A stretch of 64,000 nucleotides of DNA, taken from Athripsodes cinereus (taxonomy: Eukaryota > Arthropoda > Insecta > Trichoptera > Leptoceridae). The stretch is taken from NCBI GenBank assembly GCA_947579605.1, contig OX388310.1, positions 6,695,557 through 6,759,556 of the forward strand, in the 5' to 3' direction. Below, one piece after another: positions 15,001-26,800 of this stretch (positions are counted from its first letter, which is position 1; each line of letters starts with the position of its first letter). The position numbers and the translations under genes were made by a program. Under the pieces are notes generated by a model. That model made no database searches, was not told where the DNA came from, and was given only the letters and a program-made list of their open reading frames with translations.

Positions 15001-15492
15001 GTACAGTTTATAAAACAGAATAAGCAAATATTGTAAGTAACTGATACAGTACCAAAGAGATACATTATTTGAGATTAAAATTAGTTACAAATTACTATAA
15101 CACATGATTGCAGCAATCGATAATGTATTTTATAATTAATGGGTTGAAATTGCTGACTGCTAATACAAAACTACTGAATGGTGAACAAACTAGGGCATAT
15201 GTGATGGAAAATTTTCAACTTTCATGTGAAATATTCGTGTTAAATATTTTGAAAATGAAGAATATTTATACATTTTACTAATTGGGATATTTTGGACACA
15301 TATTTCCAGATTTTGTTTTGAAGACTAGTGTATCTAGGACCTAGAATTGGAAAAAAGAATTTTTACATTTATAGTATTTGTTCCATGGATGTCCCTCCTA
15401 GTTGGCGTGACGACTTCCTGGGGAATGTTGCTGTTATTTCTTACGACTTTAGGAATAGTCCCAGTTTGACGAGAATTTCCCCCTGATGCCAT
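1..15492 (-). CDS. PCM1: Pericentriolar material 1 (PCM1) homologue, 22 exons seen, 3' end beyond the window
   Basis: PCM1 is the scaffold of centriolar satellites and brings proteins to centrosomes and cilia. I joined exons in phase, 5' to 3': 15492-15367, 14666-14561, 13798-13599, 13256-13008, 12345-12193, 11832-11338, 10386-10234, 9912-9691, 9124-8942, 8252-8036, 7755-7632, 7179-6974, 6780-6664, 6219-6023, 5761-5601, 5119-4996, 4389-4066, 3951-3822, 3599-3508, 3022-2606, 2369-1723, 1419-1. Every junction is GT-AG and the frame stays open for about 2020 codons; human PCM1 is close to this size. The ATG (15492-15490) has A at -3 and G at +4. Identity rests on RLGQIREYI in exon 5 and on exon 22 (about 620-780), where a block containing YSEVTALIS, NESRPHFLI and LRQRAL closely matches the vertebrate PCM1 segment. 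The protein is Ser/Asn/Gln-rich and low-complexity, with coiled-coil stretches (exons 6-8, 13-14) and an acidic run in exon 6. Alternative splicing cannot be judged here. Confidence 0.88.
5403..5500. repeat. Short tandem/inverted repeat in a PCM1 intron
   Basis: Two direct copies of a unit containing ATTATCCAGCAATACCCGG are followed by an inverted partial copy (ATCATCCGGATATTGCC). The block lies in the intron between exons 5601-5761 and 4996-5119. It is a local minisatellite with no evident function. Confidence 0.6.
8551..8780. mobile_element. Near-perfect 230-bp palindrome, probable Penelope-like terminal repeats, in a PCM1 intron
   Basis: Two arms of about 100 bp (8551-8655 and 8668-8780) are inverted copies of each other around a loop of roughly 12 bases. 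The right arm read forward contains CCTGATGATGAG, then a short stem (GAGAGC, GGAA, GCTCTT), then GAAAGCC and GCGTCC. This is the order of conserved blocks in the hammerhead ribozymes carried by Penelope-like element terminal repeats. A 15-bp direct repeat, TTATTCAAATGAATT, occurs at 8541-8555 and 8822-8836 and may be a target-site duplication. No Penelope reverse transcriptase lies between the arms, so this is at most a terminal-repeat remnant. The intron is between exons 8036-8252 and 8942-9124. Confidence 0.55.
10096..10190 (+). repeat. Interspersed repeat fragment (GGGATAGCCAGC family)
   Basis: The stretch reads as ccatcacagtatat, then a GTGGGATAGCCAGCA block, then CTGCATATAATAAACATTCAAG and a tail like CTGTGCTAATAAAAATT. 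Close relatives lie at 32948-33006 and 41517-41610, and inverted inside the element at 42209-43130. It is a dispersed repeat in a PCM1 intron; its class was not determined. Confidence 0.55.
12559..12740 (+). mobile_element. tRNA-derived SINE, full-length copy with poly(A) tail
   Basis: A pol III-type head holds an A-box-like TAGCCTGGAGG and a clear B box, GGTTCGATACC. A body follows (CAAACTCCCCTTTCACGAC ... CTTACTGTGAAAGGTG) and then a tail module, TTGTATTTGGGTTTATAAC ... ACCCAGATATATC, ending in an A-run. Three more copies are in this window (17703-17815 reversed, 44244-44413, 63405-63541). It lies in the PCM1 intron between exons 13008-13256 and 12193-12345, antisense to PCM1. Confidence 0.85.
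12768..12905 (-). mobile_element. C-terminal remnant of a non-LTR retrotransposon ORF
   Basis: On the minus strand the bases encode a short tail containing MRELVRIAQDREA and RVIANIAGT, followed by a stop (12768-12770). This resembles the extreme C-terminus of insect non-LTR reverse transcriptase ORFs. It is only about 45 codons long, sits directly beside the SINE at 12559-12740 and is non-functional. Confidence 0.5.
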
Positions 15493-15967
15493 CTTCAGTG
15501 TTCAGACTTTTGGAACCACATTAAAATTAAAATTCCTACTGCACATTTTAGTGCAACTTTGCGAAAAACTTAAGGGTGTTTTTGTTTCTAATGTCTACTA
15601 AATTACAAAATACCATGGATTGGGAAGTATAAAGAGATATACTGTAATTGATAATTCGAGTCACTAAATACATATAATAACAAATTCAATCAAAAATAGC
15701 CACAAAACATTCTTCAGCAGAGAAAGATAAAGATGACATTTTACACCATAGACAAAATGCGCGCCTTCTTTAATCATAAACAAAAATTATTATTTTTTAA
15801 ATCTCAAAATTGAATTTATTAAATTAATAAAATTTATTATTGTTCCGTATTTTATACAATAATATAATGTGATAACATGGTGTATTTTAAGTAGCATTTA
15901 GATTGTTTCACTCACCGATAATGATTACTTTTGAGGACATGTCTACTCATGCCTTTCCTATAAATTT

Positions 15968-16435
15968 AAGTAGCATTCACATTGCTTCACTTTGGATGAT
16001 CATCCAGAGTGTCAGGGTCAAACCTGTTCATCGAAAGTGAACACGTCTGTTCACATTTGTTCATCCTATGCTTTCACTGCCATGTCAACACTCACGGTCA
16101 TGTTGTATGTAGTTTGACGTATTTTCGTATAAAAATAATTAAACAAATTCAAAAATTAAAAATAACACATAAATTAAATTAATATAGCTCTCGACTGCAT
16201 AATAATTTTGTACATGATTCTGACATTCAATACAAATTCATAGAGAATTAAACAAATAAACTTGTTTATGGTCGTTTCAGTGAAAGGACCTTTCATCAAA
16301 ATTATGACGAGTGGTAATCTCTTTCCTCCGTCATCGCTAGTGATCACTAGCGATGAAACGCCCGTTCACATTTGTTCATCTTGGAGGATCATCCGGAGTG
16401 ATCACTGAAAGTGAACGTATGTGAACGACCCTTTA
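15968..16435 (+). mobile_element. MITE family M, complete copy 1
   Basis: The ends are imperfect inverted repeats: the left begins AAGTAGCATTCACATTGCTT and the right, reverse-complemented, begins AAGGGTCGTTCACATACGTT. Subterminal GATCATCC blocks are on both sides. Near-identical copies are at 47789-48254 and 52276-53798 (the latter interrupted), where TA flanks both ends, so the family most likely makes TA duplications like Tc1/mariner elements. It has no coding capacity. Confidence 0.8.
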
Positions 16436-16441
16436 GAGACA

Positions 16442-16857
16442 CAGAGTGTCAGGGTCAAACCTGTTCATCGAAAGTGAACACGTCTGTTCACACTTGTTCA
16501 TCCTATGCTTTCACTGCCATGTCAGCACTCTCAGTCATGTTGTATGTAGTTTAACAATTTTTCGTACAAAAATAGTTAAACAAATTCAAAAATAACACAA
16601 AAAATAAATTAATATAGCTCTCGACTGCATAATAATTTTGAACATGATTCTGACATTCAATACAAATTCATAGAGAATAAAACAAATAATAAGATAAAAC
16701 TTGTTTATGGTCGTTTCAGTGAAAGGACCTTTCATCAAAATTATGACGAGTGGTCATCGCTAGTGATCACTATTGATGAAACGCCCGTTCACACCTATTC
16801 ATCTTGGAGTATCATCGGGAGTGATCACTGAAAGCGAACAAATGTGAACGATCCTTA
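16442..16857 (+). mobile_element. MITE family M, copy 2, lacking its left end
   Basis: Starting at AGAGTGTCAGGGTCAAACC, this copy follows copy 1 collinearly to the right end (GTGAACGATCCTTATA). It is missing about 40 bp of left terminus and begins about 7 bp after copy 1 ends. It differs from copy 1 by scattered substitutions and a deletion near the right side. Confidence 0.75.
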
Positions 16858-17182
16858 TAAGTATAAGATGAATAAGTGTGAACAGACGGTCTTCACTTTC
16901 AATGAATAATTTTTGAATTTACACTCTGGATGACCAAGTGAAACAGCCTGAACGGTACTTTAAGTAACATTCAATACTAATTCACAGAGAATATGACTAA
17001 TAATAGGAAAAAACTTGATTGAAGTTGTTTCAGTGAAAGGACCTTCCATTTAAATTATGTCCGGTAGTAATCGCTTTCATACATCGCCGCTAGTGATCAC
17101 AATTGACGAAACGAGAATTCATTCTTGGTCTTGGTGGATCATCCAGAGAGATCAAAGTGGACAAGTGTGAATACTCCTTAAG
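16858..17182 (+). mobile_element. MITE family M, diverged third copy or fragments
   Basis: The stretch contains an inverted left-end fragment (GATGAATAAGTGTGAACAGAC ... TCTGGATGACCAAGTGAAAC), then collinear family sequence (GTTTCAGTGAAAGGACCTT, GCTAGTGATCAC) and a degenerate right end (GGTGGATCATCCAGAG). It is clearly older than copies 1 and 2. Confidence 0.6.
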
Positions 17183-17700
17183 ATTTAATTTTTTTATGTA
17201 AAAATAATTTTTTGTCTTGATTTGTTCCATTTCATGATTTATACGATCTATGATTCTATGAACTGTCATTTGATTGTCATTGACCTGTTTTTGTTTTCTT
17301 TGAGCAATTTCAAATCGGCGAAAAGTTGTGGGCCTGTGGTTGTGGGTTGGGTTATATTAATAATAATAATTATAATCTGTGGGTATATTATAATCTGTAT
17401 TGTGGGCATATTGTGGGTTTTATTTTTACAATAGTTTCCTTATCAATCTATTTTTGTGACCACATATTAATTTCAATAGTTATACTAGTTTAAAATTAAA
17501 AAAATAATGTTTATCTAATCTATTTTTATTTGGAAAAATAAAATCAACCCAAAAATGGATGTACTTTGGAAATATATTTTTGTATTAAAAATTTGGATGA
17601 TCCTTATTTATCAAACTGAATCCGCAGGTATTTTTTGTATATAATCGGTTTTAATTAATGTGAATGCCTTATTTAGTCAAAGTTTTAATTGAAACATTAT

Positions 17701-17702
<2 letters not shown>

Positions 17703-17759
<57 letters not shown>

Positions 17760-17815
17760 ATATATCTGGGTTTTTGTTATAAACCCAAATACAACCTCAT
17801 ACACCTTTCACAGTA
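17703..17815 (-). mobile_element. Antisense SINE 3' fragment with a 49-T run, directly before a NAGLU splice acceptor
   Basis: The bases are the reverse complement of the SINE tail module seen at 12660-12740 (GATATATCTGGG ... TTTCACAGTA). They are preceded by 49 consecutive T (17703-17751) and 7 A. The tRNA-like head is missing. The fragment ends 9 bp before the first NAGLU base recognised (17825), so its pyrimidine-rich strand lies where that acceptor's polypyrimidine tract would be. Confidence 0.8.
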
Positions 17816-17824
17816 TTATTTCAG

Positions 17825-20800
17825 ATACTTTTCCATATTTGGATTCTGTTAAGGTGAAAACTTCAGCAGAAATACAAGCTCAAGCTGCAAAGGATGTAGT
17901 ATGCCGGATAATACCAAAAAGATGTTCACTCTTTGATATATCTGTAGATAAAAATCTCCTGAAAGATGGAATGGAAACTTTTTCAGTATGTATGAAGTTA
18001 TAGAAGTACAAATTGTTGAATATTGACCTACTTCTTCATTTACTTTGATTTTCAATACACACAAGTATAGTTGTTCAGTCTAATTTCGGGATGGATTTTT
18101 GCTGTCATCCAACCCCCCTATGAAGGGTGTAGGGAAAAAACAAGCCTAGTCAGTAATCGCTAGTTTTGAAAATTACAAATTTGTAATTCAATAACACCAC
18201 AGCCAGTGTAGGCAGGGGTCATTATTTATGAAGCATTTAGACAATGATCAATATGCTTTTTTCCACCATTGATATACTACAACGCAGTTTAAAATTATAA
18301 TACCCAGAAGTTTGTGCAAAAAATTTCAGCTTATTTTTTCCGTTTACTTACATTATGTTGAACTATTATTTTCACTAAAAATATTTTGAATAATGCTTAT
18401 TAACCGTTTTAATAAGTAGTGTTAAAGCTTTATACCCATATTATGCGAAAAGTGCAAAAACATTTTTAGCAGAAATTACTTACTTAATAGATTCACAAAA
18501 CAGTTCTGTGGGCTTTCCAACAAGAACAGGTCTCCTGCTCTTTTCTGTAAGTTTTTTGGTGTCCTGAAAAAGGCAGATGTGTTAGTAAAATATAAGACAT
18601 TTAACTTTGAAATATTTCAACTTAGTGATGAGGTATTTGAACGTCTATCTCTTATTGGCACGTAGAAGATGACTTGCATATTTATTACATGCATTTATTT
18701 TATGGCTACCCCAATAATATATGGTATGAATAAATGAACTCCCGCCGCTAAATGTTCAGCCATATTTGGGTCTAAATTAGTGTAAATAATGTTTTTCATG
18801 TTATCTCTAGGTGATCAAAAAAGATGAAAAAATTGTTATCCTGGGAAGCAGTGGAGTAGCATGTACTTGGGGCTTCCATTATTACATTAAGAATTACTGC
18901 AACTGTCATATCGGATGGCAAATTAAACAGCTCAATATACCAGATACATTACCTGATGTAAATATTACAATGACATCTAAAGATCGGTAATATTTTGAAT
19001 CAATATTTTGTTTTAATATATTTCTAATTATATTTTATTGTATACTGACCATTGAAGATCTTATAGTCTTAGCTCGAGTGTTATGCAAAAATGTTAAAAG
19101 CCAAAAAATAAAAATTATACAATTCAAAGTAATGAATAGGTTTCCCACTTTTTTCAGCAAGTTTTTTCAGTATCTTCCATTCATAAAATATCTAATATTA
19201 AGACATTTGACATTCAGTTTAGAGGTGAGGTACGCTACCCATCCTGGACGTCTAAATGTAAAAAAGAGTGAAACTTGAAAAAAGATAAAGAAAACCAATT
19301 CTTTGTAATACCTCCAATTATTCTAATCAAGGCTTTTGATTTTATTTTTATTTTATTTATTCAGTAAGGATCAGACAGTTGAAACAATTAGTATAGACAT
19401 TAAAAGACAACAATAAACAAACCAATTAAGATCCCCTTTTTACCAATGTAATAAACATAAATTTGAGACTTAAAATGATAAAACACATAAATGTAAAAAA
19501 ATGTGAAAATGTAAAAATGTGTAAAATATTAAAATGTAAAAGTGTAAAAAATGCAAATAAATGTAAAAAATTATAAAAATGTATAAAATGTAATAAAATG
19601 TATAAAATTTATTCTCATGTGTAGGCTTCAGTGGGCAGCCTTATGAATTGCTTTTTCAATTAACAGCTATGAAAAGTATTTGGTTTAAACATAATTATCA
19701 TAACTATTGAAAGAGATGTGAGTTTCTTCTGGTACCATTACAGCTTTTGATTGACCTAGTCCAATCTTTTTGTAATTTTATTTTATTAAGGTTTCGCTAC
19801 TACCAAAATGTCTGCACAACTTCATACAGTTTTGTTTGGTGGGATGTGGATAGCTGGAGAAGGCATATTGATTGGATGGCTCTGAATGGTATTAACATCG
19901 CATTGGCTTCTCATGGACAAGAAGCTATTTGGCAAAGAGTTTATCGTGAATTAAATTTGACTGAAGACGAGATAAATCAACATTTCAGTGGACCAGCTTT
20001 TCTTTCATGGTAAATATATTGAGTATTAAATTTATTAATTCGTTCATAAATAGCTTGTGCCATTACAACATTTTCAGATTTTAAAGTATCCTTCTTCTTT
20101 TATGTTTTAACACTCTTGTTGAAAGCACAAGACGGACCATTGTCATTGGATTAATTTTGTTTATAGAACATATCAATCTCCCAAATAATTTTGAGTCTTC
20201 ATATGATTCTTTCGGTATCTTAAAGTACTGTAGTCTTCTGAAAACTTTAACAAATATGTGCTAATATAAAAAAAATTGTCTGTGGAATCGACAACTAAAA
20301 AACTTAATTTTTAAAAAAAAAAATTTAATTTTATTTTATTAAGTACACCAATAAATAACAAATCTTATACATATTTTCATTGATGCTGCCCAACTAGGTA
20401 TAACCTGTTCTAGGGCAAACATCTCACAAACATATCAATCATACTGAAACATATACACAATCACAAAAGGCATTCATCTCCTATATCCACACACAATCAC
20501 ATTCATAACACGAAAAACACTGCTGCAAACCATCCATACATGAAACAACACACAAACAAACCATTTCTCCATATAGGGTCATTGCACCAGTGTTTGTACA
20601 CAATAAGAAATTTGTCACAATTTCGCTTCATATTTCCTATGTTTTTTTAGAAAATGGTTACTTTTTCTTGAATTTAAGTAGCTGGTTATCCTATAAATAT
20701 GATAACCTACCTATATTTATCAAATGTATCACAACACATTTTTAATATTTTTTTAATTAATTGAGTTGGTGATATCTAGTGTTTGTCACAATTTCACCAG

Positions 20801-23800
20801 TTATTGACACACAAAACTCCAGTGTTTGACACATAGAAAAAATAATATTTCATAGTAGTAAAGTAAATAAATAAACTGAGACTGTTTAAAATGTTCATTA
20901 GAAATAAAAACAAACATATTTAGGTACTTTAAAATATTATTGAAAAGTATATAGGTACCTAAATACAATTAAAAAAAAAAAAAAATTGCGGACTTTATGG
21001 TCAAATCTCATTTGAAAAGACAAAAGTCAAATATAAATTAATGTGCTTCTGAGTACTTCGTATCTCCTGGATGCTTGCATTGGAGACATGCCGTTTTTGA
21101 CAGTATCTACTACACTCTTCATATTCTCTTTATCCCAAAGGAATTTGGGTTGTTTGTTTGGAGCCATGTGTCACAAACACATATAAATTTACCACTATTT
21201 ATCTCAAAATGTTTAAATTCATAACTTGACTTTCAAATGCCTTCCCTCACTGATGATGTTAATAGAAAAAATAAATAAATAAAAATATTTGGTAGTAGTG
21301 GCAAACACTGGATTTCTTCTAAACCCCAGTAATTGACACTTTGTCAAAGACTGGGGAATTAGTATTAAATACGACTCCAGTGATTGACACTGCTAATAAA
21401 GCACTCAAAATTACTAAATTCAAGAAATATGGCAATCAACACATTATTCAAAACAATAATGACTATGATAAATACTAATCAACCAAAAAAATAACATCTT
21501 GAAAAAGATGTATGTAGATTATAATACCCTTGTCCTTATCTGGATTTATAAGAAATTAGAAAAAACATGCCTTGTGTTAGAATATTTTTTTTGCAGCAGC
21601 ATGCGTAATAACAGCCACCACTGATGACATCACATGGGATACTAAAATGAACACGGATGACAAAAAGCATACTAGCACTAAAAATGTGTGCATGTATGAC
21701 TATCTGGAGTCAGTTAAAGACAGAATGTCAAACACTGGTTCAGTGTCAAACACTGGTGCAATGACCCTAAACCAGAATAAAAAAAAAACAACACATCCCT
21801 CAACCACACACATCACAAATCCCACACCACATACAACACAAGTATATCACCCCACATAAAACACAAAACAAATCATGGAACAAATCCTAAGATATCCTGC
21901 AATCTCTCCATTGGCTGATCAGACACCCACCCATAACATGCTCTTTTAAATTCAACAAAAACAATGATTTCTCTAATCTTTAGAGGCATGATATTAAATA
22001 GTCTATGTGCCATCCACACAAACTGCCGCTGTCCGAACACTGTAGATCTGAATGGAGCGATACAACCAAATGACACCATCTGTCTCGTGACTCTACTTTG
22101 CTGTGACCTCCTCCAACCCTGTCTAATTGTGTAAAATTGAACTAGAGCCTTCCTAATATATAGGTGTCTCACAGAAAGAATCTTCCTATCATCAAATAAT
22201 TGAGTCGTTGGATACCTCCTCTGCAGTTTAAACATTATTTTTAAAACCCACTTATGTGACATGTGAAGGACTCGAAGATTATTACTGTAGCATGCACCCC
22301 AACCAACAATACCATAGCACAGTAAAGATTGTATTACTGCATAATAAACAGTCCTAAGCGTTTTATCATCCAGAAATCCCCTCGTACACTTGTTCTTGAA
22401 AAAATCCCACAGAATTGACTGGTTGATATATCCACGTCACTTATATAATTTTTATACCAACATCCAACGTTACATTGAAAACAGCAATATTATTGAATGT
22501 AAATGTTTTAGGCAGCGTATGGGTAACATTCGAGGTTGGGGTGGACCACTAAGTTCATATTGGCATCTACATTCTCTAAAACTGGAACACTTTGTTATAG
22601 AAGCTATGATGAACCTTAGCATTGTGCCAGTACTACCGGCATTCGCTGGACATGTTCCTAAAGCCTTTGCAAGGTAAGTACTATGATTCTATTTACTTTA
22701 TGAGTCATCCTCAAGAGTCCTGAAGTGGAAGAAGTCCTGTGTATCCTGTAGATGTGATTTTTTTTAAGTTAACCCTTGGTATAGATTTAAGATATTAAAA
22801 TCTTGATAATGCTTTTATCACTTGGATGTCTTGTACATAACATCACATATTATGTTTAACTCACTCTCCAACACTCCTACTTGAAACGCAGCATAGAAAC
22901 CAGCTTCCTCCACTCAGTCTGCCTTACATGTTTAACACACAAAGTATATTACTCAAAAATTGCCTCATGGCAATATGTACACCTTTGTACAAAATCTATT
23001 TTTACACTGAAGTTTTATCTTGTTATTATATTTGTTGGCTACCTCTATTTTTGGAAATGTTTCAATAAATAAATTATACAAACCTTAGTTGCTGTTTTGA
23101 GGTATTGTTTATTATTGTATAAATTGAATTGAATTGAATAAATGAGAAAAAATGTTCTCGCTTGCTTTTTCAAAAACTCTCTCAATTTTTTTACAATACT
23201 TGTCGTTATGTTTTACTTGCATATATCTTTTATTATTTAATATTTCATTTATCTATTAACTATGTTTTTACAGACTGTTTCCCAATGCAAGTTACGTACA
23301 TTTGAAGCCTTGGAATAAATTCACTTCTTCGTTTTGCTGTCCATTATTTTTGAATCCTACTGATCCTTTATTCGATCATGTTGGAAAACTTTTCCTATCT
23401 GAAGTAAGAAATGTATTTATTAACATTACTCAACTTTTGTATGAGAAATTGTATGAAAGAAGAAGAAGTGAAAGAGGTATGTAAGGATATCTATCCTTAC
23501 ATACCTCTTTCACTAACTTTCAGAAAATGTCATATATTCTTTATTCTCTCTTATCATCCGTAGGCCATTGATTTGGCACTTGGAATCGTCAGGCAATTAT
23601 ATAGTTTTTTTTTACAAATATATATTTTTATAAATATCTATATATGACATTTTCTGTGCCTACTCTATTGAAAAATTACATTTTTATGTTCAAATATATA
23701 TTCAAACATCAAAGATATATTGTAAAAGACACACTTATTTATTTGAAAAATAATTTCAAAGCAGTCTTGCAAGTTATTTTTATTGGTTTATTGTAGGTAG

Positions 23801-26800
23801 GTATTCATGCTTATTTTTTATTTAATACTGTGTTGATACTTTCTTACATATTGTATATTTTTAATTACTTTTTTAATTTTTGATACCATGTATTTGATTT
23901 TTTTTTATTCTTATAAAAGCTTTAAGCTGTATATGTGTGTATATAAAAAAAAAATGTTCAATACTATGTCTAACTTTGAAGAGAGCAATAATTAAATAAT
24001 TACAGATGACAAAAGAGTTTGGCATGTATCACGTTTACAACAGTGATCCATTCAATGAAAATATCCCGACTTCCGGTGACTTAGATTTTCTGAAGGCCAC
24101 CAGTTCCGCGATTTACAAGTCAATGAGCAACATAGACCCAGACGCAGTTTGGTAATTATGATTTTTTATGTATAATAAAATGATTATTATACAATTTGTT
24201 TATAAAAGTATTTATATTGATATTGTCAGTGTATTTATTGTCAATGGTTTTGGTTGATGTTGAATTTGTAAAAAAAATAATATGGATAATGACTACTTCC
24301 ACAAGACTTTATTAATATTTAATTTATTAATAAAAAGACACGGCCTTCCGTGTTCTTTTTATATATTAATCGTGTATGTAATTTTGAAAACAAACCATAA
24401 AAGTGTTTTTTTTTAATCAAAATCAAATCACATTTCCTGTTGGTATTAATTATTGAATACAGTTCTTAGAAGCAGTACCTGATTTCAACCATTTATGTTG
24501 TAACTAAAGAGTTTGCTTATGGTAAAGAGAGGAGGATCAAATATTCAAACTTCTTTGTAAGGAATAAGATACGTATTTTTTATACCGAACCCCCGCAAAG
24601 ACACCTTGCTGGCCACCTCTGTTAAGTCCCTTTTTTAATACATTTGTATTCTTTGCGAGAGAAGAAAAAAGAATGATGTCTTGTGGAAGTATTAAATGAC
24701 TGTTTATTTTATTTTAACAAATGTCATTGTGTGTTTTTCATAGGTTATAAACTTATCAATGTATGTATTTTTGTGTGTGTTTTATAATCCATGTTTTTGG
24801 CAAGAGCTTTGTTCAATCTCATTTGAATGTTTGTTTATTGTTTTATCTTTATGGTTGCCTCCATCATCTCTAACACGAATGTGAAATGTTTTAAGGCTTT
24901 TGCAAGGCTGGATGTTTATTGATAATGTAGTTTATTGGACATCAGAGAGAGTTAAAACATTTTTAACAGCTGTGAATAAGGTAACTACTTGTATTACATC
25001 TATACAAATAATAGTTACATGTTAAAAGGCCGAAACACACTATTAACACGCGACGTGACCCGACGAAACGTGATGCGTGGAATCAAATTGTATTGTTTTC
25101 TATGACCAGAATCACACTACGAACATCCGACGCGACGCCATGTGCATAGTAAACTTCGGGTGTCGACACATCGTGTGTTAATAATGTGTTTCGGTCGTAA
25201 TACATCTTATGTGCTGTTGATACATTTTTTAGTAAATGGAATGGAATATTTAAAGAAATGTGGATTAAAATTTTTATGATGAGCTTCTGATATTGAATGA
25301 TGATTGTAGCGAAATTATAAAAAAATATATGTGTTAGTTGCTATGTATTTTAAATTTCATTTAATACAGAATTTTGTTTTCAGGGAAAAATACTCATTTT
25401 GGATCTTCAGTCTGAGCAGTGGCCACAATATAACAGATTTGAAATGTATTTTGGTCAGCCCTTCATATGGTGCATGCTGCATAACTTTGGGGGGACATTA
25501 GGAATGTTTGGTGATTCACAATCTATCAATACGGTAAGATATTACATTCATATTGTCATGCGCAAAATGTAAAGTCGTATCTACAATATTGTAATTTTAC
25601 GGGAGAGCCAAATGAAGGACATAAATGCATACTTTTATTATTCATAATAACAGAATTACAAAATTTTCACTTTTTTGAAATGTAATGATTAGATTGAAAT
25701 GATGAAATTATGAAACAAATGATACATTACAAAATGTTGTGACTAAATATCTACAAAAGTGTTTTTTGAAAAATCTGTAGATCCGATGTTACATTTTGGG
25801 TGTGACGATATTGCAACCCCAAATAAAATGTTATTTGGTAAATACTCATGATGATATGGATAAATAGATAAATTAATTATATTGTTTGTATATTTGAATT
25901 TTAGGAAGTGTACACTGCCCGATTAGCTGCAAACAGTTCAATGGTTGGGACAGGACTTACTCCTGAAGGAATCAACCAGAATTATGTGATGTATGATCTG
26001 ATGTTAGAAACTCCCTTAAGGGATGATCCTGTAAATATTGATGACTGGATTAAAAACTATACGATACGGAGATATGGACAAGAAAATGATAAAGTCATTG
26101 ATGCATGGAAAATACTCATGGTAAACTTACAATATACTTAAACTTCCCATACAAAATAATATCTAAACTTCCCGTACAAAATAGTATCTAAAATTCTGTG
26201 ATAATGAGAGAGGTATACTATTGTCTAAATGTCTTAGTTTTTTATGAAACGGATAGGTTAACCTATATGTTCATTACATGATGTAAGTCCATTGGCTATA
26301 CTCTTATTGTGAGAGATGCCATAATGGTATAAATACATATTTTTATTGAATATAGTTATCTTGATAATTATCAATAATGTCACACATAATACCAGACAAT
26401 GCCCATAATAGAAATGAAACAATCTATCATGTATTAGCCAATGTCAGGAATTAAGAACATTAAAAAATGAAATCTGTCTGTATGATTTAGTGGTAAGTAA
26501 ATCATACAGACAGATTTCATTTTGTCTTGATATCATTTGATAATCTGTCTGTATAATTTGTATTAATTTATATTCAATATGTATTTTATGTTTCCATATC
26601 TTCTTTGACTTATCTCATTCAAGTACAATGAAATGTATACACCATTTTCTAATCATGTTTTAAATTATAATTTATTCAAATAAAGATGATTTATCTCCCA
26701 TTAGCGAACTATTTGTAATGAACAATTTGTAACAACATAATTTATTATCTTGTATCAGTAAAATATTGTGATATGTTTGTATTATTAACAATGAAATGTT

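Larger units (their letters stand above)
15493..17824. promoter_or_regulatory. Head-to-head intergenic region between PCM1 and NAGLU
   Basis: The start codon of PCM1 (minus) and the first recognised exon of NAGLU (plus) are 2.3 kb apart and divergent, so both promoters and the missing first NAGLU exon should lie here. About 1.2 kb (15968-17182) is MITE sequence and 17703-17815 is a reversed SINE. Candidate unique sequence is 15493-15960 and 17183-17700. A hydrophobic reading at about 17258-17310 (MNCHLIVIDLFLFSLS) could be a signal peptide, but I see no convincing donor of the needed phase after it. Confidence 0.5.

Noticed and set aside
17689..18003. Open frame starting in a poly-Phe run
   Set aside because: The Phe run is the T49 tail of an antisense SINE. 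Only the part from 17825 is NAGLU coding, entered through a splice acceptor.
21647..21859. Plus-strand open frame of 70 codons
   Set aside because: It spans the right end of the TIR element and LINE 3' sequence; the repetitive [11 protein letters not shown] reading is the subterminal motif array.
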